The notes beneath the pieces are model-generated. The model was not told where the DNA came from, searched no databases, and saw nothing but the letters and a program-made list of their open reading frames with translations. 64,000 bases of DNA from Branchiostoma floridae. Taxonomy: Eukaryota > Chordata > Leptocardii > Amphioxiformes > Branchiostomatidae. The DNA lies in contig NC_049980.1 in assembly GCF_000003815.2 (NCBI RefSeq), positions 30,132,768-30,196,767 on the forward strand, in the 5' to 3' direction. This document shows positions 58,191 to 64,000 of the stretch, piece by piece. The translations under genes were made by a program, and so were the position numbers. How positions within the stretch are numbered: the first letter of the stretch is position 1; each line of letters begins with the position of its first letter.

Positions 58191-59190
58191 AGCTTTTTTT
58201 AAAAGCACTTGTTTTTTTTACTTCAAACGCAAAATAAACCCTGACATTTTGTTCAATTTGAAACAATACTAGTATACACCATACAATAACAACCACTCAT
58301 TCCAAAGATATTGTCTTGACAATCAATCTTTTTCCGACACACAACGCTGACATTCTCTACCACTCACACAGAAAAAGTTCTGTCACTTCGGGAGGCTTTC
58401 TCTGCCAACCCAGCTCTAGGAGTGAGCGAATTTTTTGTCTGAGTGAGAGAGAAAATTCGTCGATTTGAGAGTGCTTTTGGAGTAGTGAAAGAACAACTTC
58501 CTGGAGGTTTATTACCTTAAAATGCAAAATAAACACTGACATTTTGTTCAGTTTGAAAAGATATACACCATACAATAACAATCACTGATACCAAAGACAT
58601 TGTCTTGACGATAAATCTTTTTCCGACACACAACGCTAAAATTCTCTCTCACCCACAGAACCAAAAGTTCTCCCACTTCGGGAGGCTCTCCTGCCAACCC
58701 TGCTGTAGAAGTGAGCGAATTTGTCGGTCTGAGTGAGAGCGAAATTTGGTCGATGTGAGAGCGCTTTCGGAATAGTGAAAGAATAACTTACTGGAAGTTT
58801 ATTTACTTTAGACTCAAATCAACAACTGACATTCTGTACAGTTTGAAACGATAAACATCATACAAAAACGATGACTTATACCAAAGATAATGTCTTGACA
58901 ATCAATCTTTTTCCGACACACAACGCTAAAATTCTCTCTCACACACAGAACAAAAAGTTCTCTCACTTCGGGAGGCTCTCCTGCCAACCCGGCTGTAGAA
59001 GTGAGCGAATTTTTCGGTCTGAGTGAGAGCGAAATTTTGTCGTTGTGAGAGCGCTTTCGGAGTAGTGGAAGAATAACTTCCTTCAGTATTTCTTTACTTC
59101 AAACACAAAAAAAATACTGACATGTTGTTAAGTTTGTAACGATGTAAACCATATAATAACAATCACTGATACCAAATATTAAAGATATTG
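58191..59190 (+). repeat. ~290 bp tandem array, three inner units
   Basis: Units with markers near 58461, 58751 and 59041, same orientation as the main left array. The last ends at '...ttaaagatattgtgg' where the centre begins. Confidence 0.9.
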
Positions 59191-61250
59191 TGGTAATATG
59201 TGGGGAGTGTTTAGGTGTGAACAGCCTAACTCGAGAAGCACTGGTGGGATCAAGATGATATTTAGTAAAAGGCAGGCCAAGTTCGAGTTAATGGGCCTCC
59301 TAGTGGCTTTCTAAGGTACAGCAGCGGAACTTTCAATTTTTATTTTTCGTGTTCCTGACATGCTATGGTTGTGGTTTTTGAGTTAATGGGCCTCCTAGTG
59401 GCTTTCTAAGGTTCAGCAGCGGAACTTTCATTTTTTATTTTTCGTGTTCCTGACATGCTATGGTTGTGGTTTTTGAGTTGTAGATAGCTATTGTTATCAA
59501 TGGAAAACATAGGGAACACATTGGCATGACTAAGTTGCATCTTTATTGGTTTTGAACACTAAAGTATCAGAAAAATTGCATCCTGCACCTGTAACCCACT
59601 TGAACAAATACGAACACACTTTCCAGCACTACCAAATGACTTTCGTCCCTTAGATATCTTACATACATGTAGCATAGAGCAATCTCAAAGGCGTAAACTA
59701 TCGCACTAGACTAGTTGTCTCGTGCAGGCAAACTCAACAATAACAACGACAACATCAATGCTTGCACTATTATAATAGCTGATATAGGGCATCTACTGGG
59801 CATCCATGTGATTATTATGTTTCTGCAGAAATTGCTTGCTGTTGCAAGTATAAAATCTTTCTATGAATAGGCTCTTCTTGCATGTATTGTCTACCTTGTG
59901 CTTCAATGTACCCCAATGACTATACATGTAGTATAATTAAAATCTAATGTAAGTGTGTTCTACAGCTACAGCTAATATTATAACCTAACGTATTTTATTG
60001 GGAACTGATTTAGACTTTTCAGTCACACCTGTATTCGATGTCTATTCTACAAAAACATAAACTATAAAAGTATTTTCTAATCAGATAATGCTTGCTTTGC
60101 GTCAAAGATCCCAAAGGTGATGAGCATGGACACTCTTCCTTTGAAAAATTCCTCGCACATTCCTTCTCATTGGTTTGATTCAAAGTTACTTTGCTCAGAA
60201 CAATGTACAGTATTGTTTTTGCCAATGCATCTTCTTTTATCTGTAAAATGTTGATGAATTCAGAGGCCAATATGCTGCCAAAATACCTTTTTGCCAACTT
60301 GAATAAAGTAAATCCTACATGTTCAAATGAAAAACCTTTAAATCTTATATCCATTCTTTAGCACAATGTGTCACAGTTATACAGGTACCTTACTGTATGA
60401 GTTTTTACTGTCCTACTTAATTGTTTATTGCATGACAGTGCCCAACAAGCCATCCATTCTTACACAATTAGCAATTTTTTATTTGCCAATCCTTGCATAT
60501 CCACCACCCTAATTTACAATTTGGTTGTAATTATTTCTAATCAAAGGGTTGTAGGGGAGGGGCTGCTAAATCGAATTGCCCATTCCCTACATGGTTAAGC
60601 CATGTCAAACAATCACTTAAAAACACATTTACCTACATTTCAAACCTCAAGTCTTTACCCCCACTGCAAAGCTGGATTTGTTAGGTTTGTTTTGGTTCAA
60701 AAAGCCCGAGTTCAACTCCGGCATTTTAACGAGCTACAGCCAGATGATTGTCATGATGTCAGGATTGCACCCCCTCCCCTAATGGATCAGTCCATGTCCC
60801 AGTCATGAATATAAAGGTCACTCATAGGTCAAAGCATGCCAAAGGTCACAATTTTTGGCAAGATTTTAAAAATATACATGCTTCAGTCACTCTTGCAGAA
60901 ACATAGACCTTTGTGATCGAAATTTGCCCAGGGAAAAAAATTATCTAAAAGAAAAAGGCTAAGGGTAGGCACCGGGCACTTTCTGCGCAGCTCCGGAAAA
61001 CAACTCCCTCCCCTGTAAATATATACAGTGTACCAGACAGCTCTCCAGGAATGCGCAACCTGTGACTTAGGAGATCCTACAATGCTTGTAGACAAAAAGT
61101 ACTTATAAAGAGCTGACATATAAATGACTAAATGCAAAATATGCATGATCTTTAGTTAGCAGTGGGTGTAACATTCCTGGGCTGTTTTTGGTAACCCTAG
61201 GCCCTGCTAAATCTGAATTTGCTATCGAAACTGCCTTATCTCCTCAGGAA
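59191..61250. other. Central, largely unique part of the foldback element
   Basis: About 2 kb between the arms. It includes two 95-bp tandem copies (59285-59474). A 111-codon minus-strand frame (60354-60019) and a 68-codon plus-strand frame (60602-60808) show no family resemblance. This is where a transposase would be expected, and I see none. Confidence 0.55.
59285..59474. repeat. 95-bp tandem duplication
   Basis: Two nearly identical 95-bp units starting GAGTTAATGGGCCTCCTAGT, in the centre of the element. Confidence 0.9.
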
Positions 61251-62430
61251 ATACTACTTTTGTCGGAAAAAGATTGATTGTCAAGACCATATCTATGGAA
61301 TAAATGATTGTATTATATAGTGTATATCGTAACAAAGTAAACAAAATGTCAGTGTTTATCTTGCGTTTGAAGTGAAAAAATACTGAAAGAAGTTATTCTT
61401 TCAATCTTCCGAAAGCGCTCTCATATCGACCAAATTTCTCTCTCACTCAGACCCAAAAAATCGCTCACTCCTACAGCCGGGTTGGCAAGGAAGCCGACCG
61501 AAGTGAGAGAACTTTTTGGTCTGTGTGTGAGAGAGAATTTCAGCGTTGTGTGTCGGAAAAAGATTGATTGTCAAGACAATATCTTTAATATTTGGTATAA
61601 GTGATTGGTATTGTATAGTGTATATCGTTACAAACTAAACAAAATGTCTGCGTTTATTTTGGGTTTTAAGTAAAAAATACTGAAGGAAGCTGTTCTTTCA
61701 CTACTCCAAAAGCGCTCTCACATCGACAAAAGTTCGCACTCACTCAGACCCAAAAAAGCGCTCACTCCTACAGCCGGGTTGGCAAGGAAGCCGACCGAAG
61801 TGAGAGAACTTTTTGGTCTATGTGTGAGAGAGAATTTCAGCGTTGTGTGTCGGAAAAAGATTGATTGTCAAGACAATATCTTTAATATTTGGTATAAGTG
61901 ATTGGTATTGTATAGTGTATATCGTTACAAACTAAACAAAATGTCAGTGTTTATTTTGGGTTTTAAGTAAAAAATACTGAAGGAAGTTGTTCTTTCACTA
62001 TTCCGAAAGCGATCTCACATCGACAAAAGTTCGCACTCACTCAGACCCAAAAAAGCGCTCACTCCTACAGCCGGGTTGGCAGGGGAAGTTCCCGAAGTGA
62101 GAGAACTTTTTGGTCTGTGTGTGAGAGAGAATTTCAGCGTTGTGTGTCGGAAAAAGATTGATTGTCAAGACAATATCTTTAATATTTGGTGTAAGTGATT
62201 GGTATTGTATAGTGTATATCGTTACAAACTAAACAAAATGTCTGCGTTTATTTTTGGGTTTTAAGTAAAAAATACTAAAAGAAGTTGGTTCTTTCACTAC
62301 TCCGAAAGCGCTCTCACATCGACAAAAGTTCGCACTCACTCAGACGAAAAAAGTCGCTCACTCCTACAGCCGGGTTGGCAGGGAAAGCCTCGCGAAGTGA
62401 GAGAACTTTTTGGTGCTGTGTGTGAGAGAG
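61251..62430 (-). repeat. Inverted ~295 bp array, right arm, four units
   Basis: The same unit on the opposite strand ('gcgctctcacatcgac' near 61425, 61730, 62021 and 62320). The inner edge, 'ttgtcggaaaaagattgattgtcaagac', matches the left-array spacer around 57360 in inverse, and the first right unit resembles the 57240-57400 units most. The right arm is thus a shorter inverted copy of the left. Confidence 0.9.
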
Positions 62431-63445
62431 AATTCTAGTGTTTGTGTGTCGGAATAAAAATGTCTGCTGTATCAAAGAATAGTTTGTCTTTGGAAAGAAT
62501 AATTCGATATGTGTTTGAGAGTTGATTTCTGCAAGTGTTTGAGACAAAAAATTGCACATTTGTTGCCGAGACATATTCTCGTGGTGTCTGTACTATGTGA
62601 AGAATGCAATCAACCCCCAAAACTTTAAAGTCGTCGTACTTATACATCCGAACAAGGATCTTTTAAACAGTTCTCTTCAGGGACGGATTTTTTTCCACCT
62701 TAAGCTTTCTTACCATGGGTGACTGACTTGCAGAAACTTCTTGCTGTGTATGTGAAAAAAAATTCAGCCTCAGTTTTTGGATAATATTTGTTTTTACAGA
62801 TATTATGTATGACTGCACGAACGATCGGAAAGAGTATCTAAGAAAGATATCGAGCGTGCAAGTTTGAGTCGGTGAAGGACAACTTATATGACATGTGTGA
62901 GTGCATTCTATGAATCCAGAGACATTCCAGCTACGGTATATTTCAAATCAAGGACGTTATATGAGGTGTCTCTATGGGAAAAAGGCAAATCATATAAGCT
63001 ATATAACAGGTCAAAAGTCAAAGCCATGCTGGCCATTGTATCATTAATGCTGAAATAGAAATGGATTTGAATACCGGTCACGGTATTCACTAAAACAATA
63101 TAATAGCCTCTATATTGAAGAATAAAGTACATGTTGAACCGAGAAACCGTCTGTATATGCTTGCATTTATAACATTTGTGAAGAATGGTATAGGAAAATA
63201 TTTGAAAATCTGTGACTGTGTGCGAAGTTTTTCAACTTTGGAGTGGGAGAAAAAAATCTGTCGATGTGTGCGACCGTTTCCAACGGTTGTGTGGGAGAGA
63301 AAAATCTGTCAATGTGTGCGACCTTTTTCAACTGTTGTGTGAGAGAGAAAAATCTGTCTGTGTGTGAGACCTTTTTCAACCCTTCTGTGTGAGAGAAAAT
63401 TCGTTCTATGTATACGTTTAATTTTGCAACACTTGGCCCCCAATA
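62410..63445. repeat. Right terminal inverted repeat, outer part
   Basis: Inverse counterpart of 50204-51240, ending with the 48-bp subterminal units (63205-63410) and ...CACTTGGCCCCCAATA at 63445. A single N at 63446 marks the border with host sequence. Confidence 0.85.
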
Positions 63446-63447
63446 NC

Positions 63448-64000
63448 CACGCCGTCCTTTAGAACCAACGTGATTCCGTCATGTCTGTTCCATGCTTCTG
63501 GGCACAGGTAAGAAGTTGGGTGAAAGTACTTTTCGGGTCCCCCCAAAGCAGTTGTGACAACAAACGGAGGTCGGATATTTAAGGGGCTTAGCGCAAACGA
63601 CGAACACCCGGGTTCTTGTCCCTTGGACGAGTATTTATCCAGAAGAATCCAGTTGAGTTGGAAGTGTTTCTGCGCAACCGAATATATGAGGCAGAATCGC
63701 AGATTATCGATACGAAGGAGTATCTCGTGTTTCCCCTGAAGAAAGGCATGTGTAGTTTTGTCCATTATAAGACTCCAGTCCATTCTCATATCTTGTTCCC
63801 AGGTACGCTCTCCCCCTACACTGACAGTTTGAAGTGGCAGCCCCGAAAGTGTTCTCTCGCTCAGGCACGTCAGAGGGTTGTGGCTTAAGATCAGGACTCG
63901 CAGATGGTAAAGAGAATTCAAGGCGTTTGCGGAAATGGCTTCGATCTCGTTGTGACTCAGAATCAGTGTGTGTAGGAAGGCAAGACTACGGAACCATCCG
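63448..64000 (-). CDS. Leucine-rich-repeat protein, partial, truncated at the element junction
   Basis: An uninterrupted minus-strand frame enters at the window edge and runs 184 codons to 63448. It opens with LRRs of the typical 24-residue type (SLAFLHTLILSHNEIEAISA, then SLYHLRVLILSHNPLTCLSE and SGLPLQTVSV), then ~120 residues without a domain I can name, Trp- and Cys-containing, ending near GITLVLKDGV. The frame passes the single N and reads about eight codons into the foldback element before a stop at 63418-63420. The start is beyond the window. LRR proteins of this kind are mostly extracellular or receptor ectodomains. Either the element interrupts the gene, or an intron begins close to the border. 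Confidence 0.6.

Larger units (their letters stand above)
50204..63445. mobile_element. Giant foldback-like element, ~13.2 kb, with tandem-repeat arms
   Basis: The outermost sequence on the left, ATTGGGGGCCAAGTGTTGCA, is repeated in inverse at the right end (63426-63445), and the match runs inward for about 1.1 kb with few differences (e.g. a ~19-bp indel near 50700/62950). Inside follow tandem arrays of a ~290-300 bp unit: 25 units on the left arm, 4 inverted on the right. A ~2 kb centre (59200-61250) has no recognisable transposase, integrase, polymerase or reverse transcriptase. The architecture resembles Drosophila FB foldback elements (TIRs built of tandem repeats), but larger. The right end adjoins a leucine-rich-repeat reading frame. 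The left end is hidden by a gap. A segmental inverted duplication of a satellite is the alternative. Confidence 0.75.

Noticed and set aside
51220-59190. Regular spaced repeats as a CRISPR array
   Set aside because: Units are ~290 bp with similar, not unique, spacers, in an animal genome; this is a tandem array.
60019-60354. 111-codon frame in the centre of the foldback element, considered as a transposase
   Set aside because: No DDE/D motif, zinc finger or other mobile-element signature visible.

Overview
The window looks like an intron-rich invertebrate chordate genome, most likely amphioxus (Branchiostoma). It holds multi-exon genes with GT-AG introns, a lamin whose intron phases and motifs align with vertebrate B-type lamins, dense small inverted-repeat transposons (MITEs) and scaffold N gaps. 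The species call is inference from memory of protein families; no search was run.

Layout: 1-4.7 kb is non-coding with two MITEs. 4.7-6.0 kb (+) is a three-exon gene for a 188-residue protein I do not recognise. 9.96-14.99 kb (+) is a complete five-exon MARCHF2/3-like membrane RING-CH E3 ubiquitin ligase of 263 residues. 15-22 kb is mostly non-coding. 22.05-43.16 kb (-) is a complete eleven-exon nuclear lamin of 630 residues, including a 13-codon last exon that carries a C-S-I-M CaaX box. Its introns are crowded with MITEs and with partial copies of two of its own exon edges. 45.87-48.56 kb (+) is methylmalonyl-CoA epimerase in seven exons, 178 residues, including a short first exon that supplies a mitochondrial presequence. 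49.81-49.92 kb (+) is the first coding exon of a probable two-pore-domain potassium channel, cut off by an N gap.

From about 50.2 to 63.45 kb there is a giant foldback-like structure. Its outer ends are near-identical terminal inverted repeats of about 1.1 kb. Inside them are arrays of a ~290-300 bp unit, 25 copies on the left arm and 4 inverted copies on the right arm, around a ~2 kb centre with no recognisable transposase. On its right it sits directly against an open reading frame for a leucine-rich-repeat protein (-), which reads about eight codons into the element and stops.

The genes are not functionally linked: ubiquitin ligation in endomembranes, nuclear lamina, mitochondrial propionate catabolism and a K+ channel. 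What ties the region together is its mobile DNA: at least nine inverted-repeat families, several with target-site duplications readable by eye, plus the giant inverted-repeat element, which is the main candidate for something undescribed.
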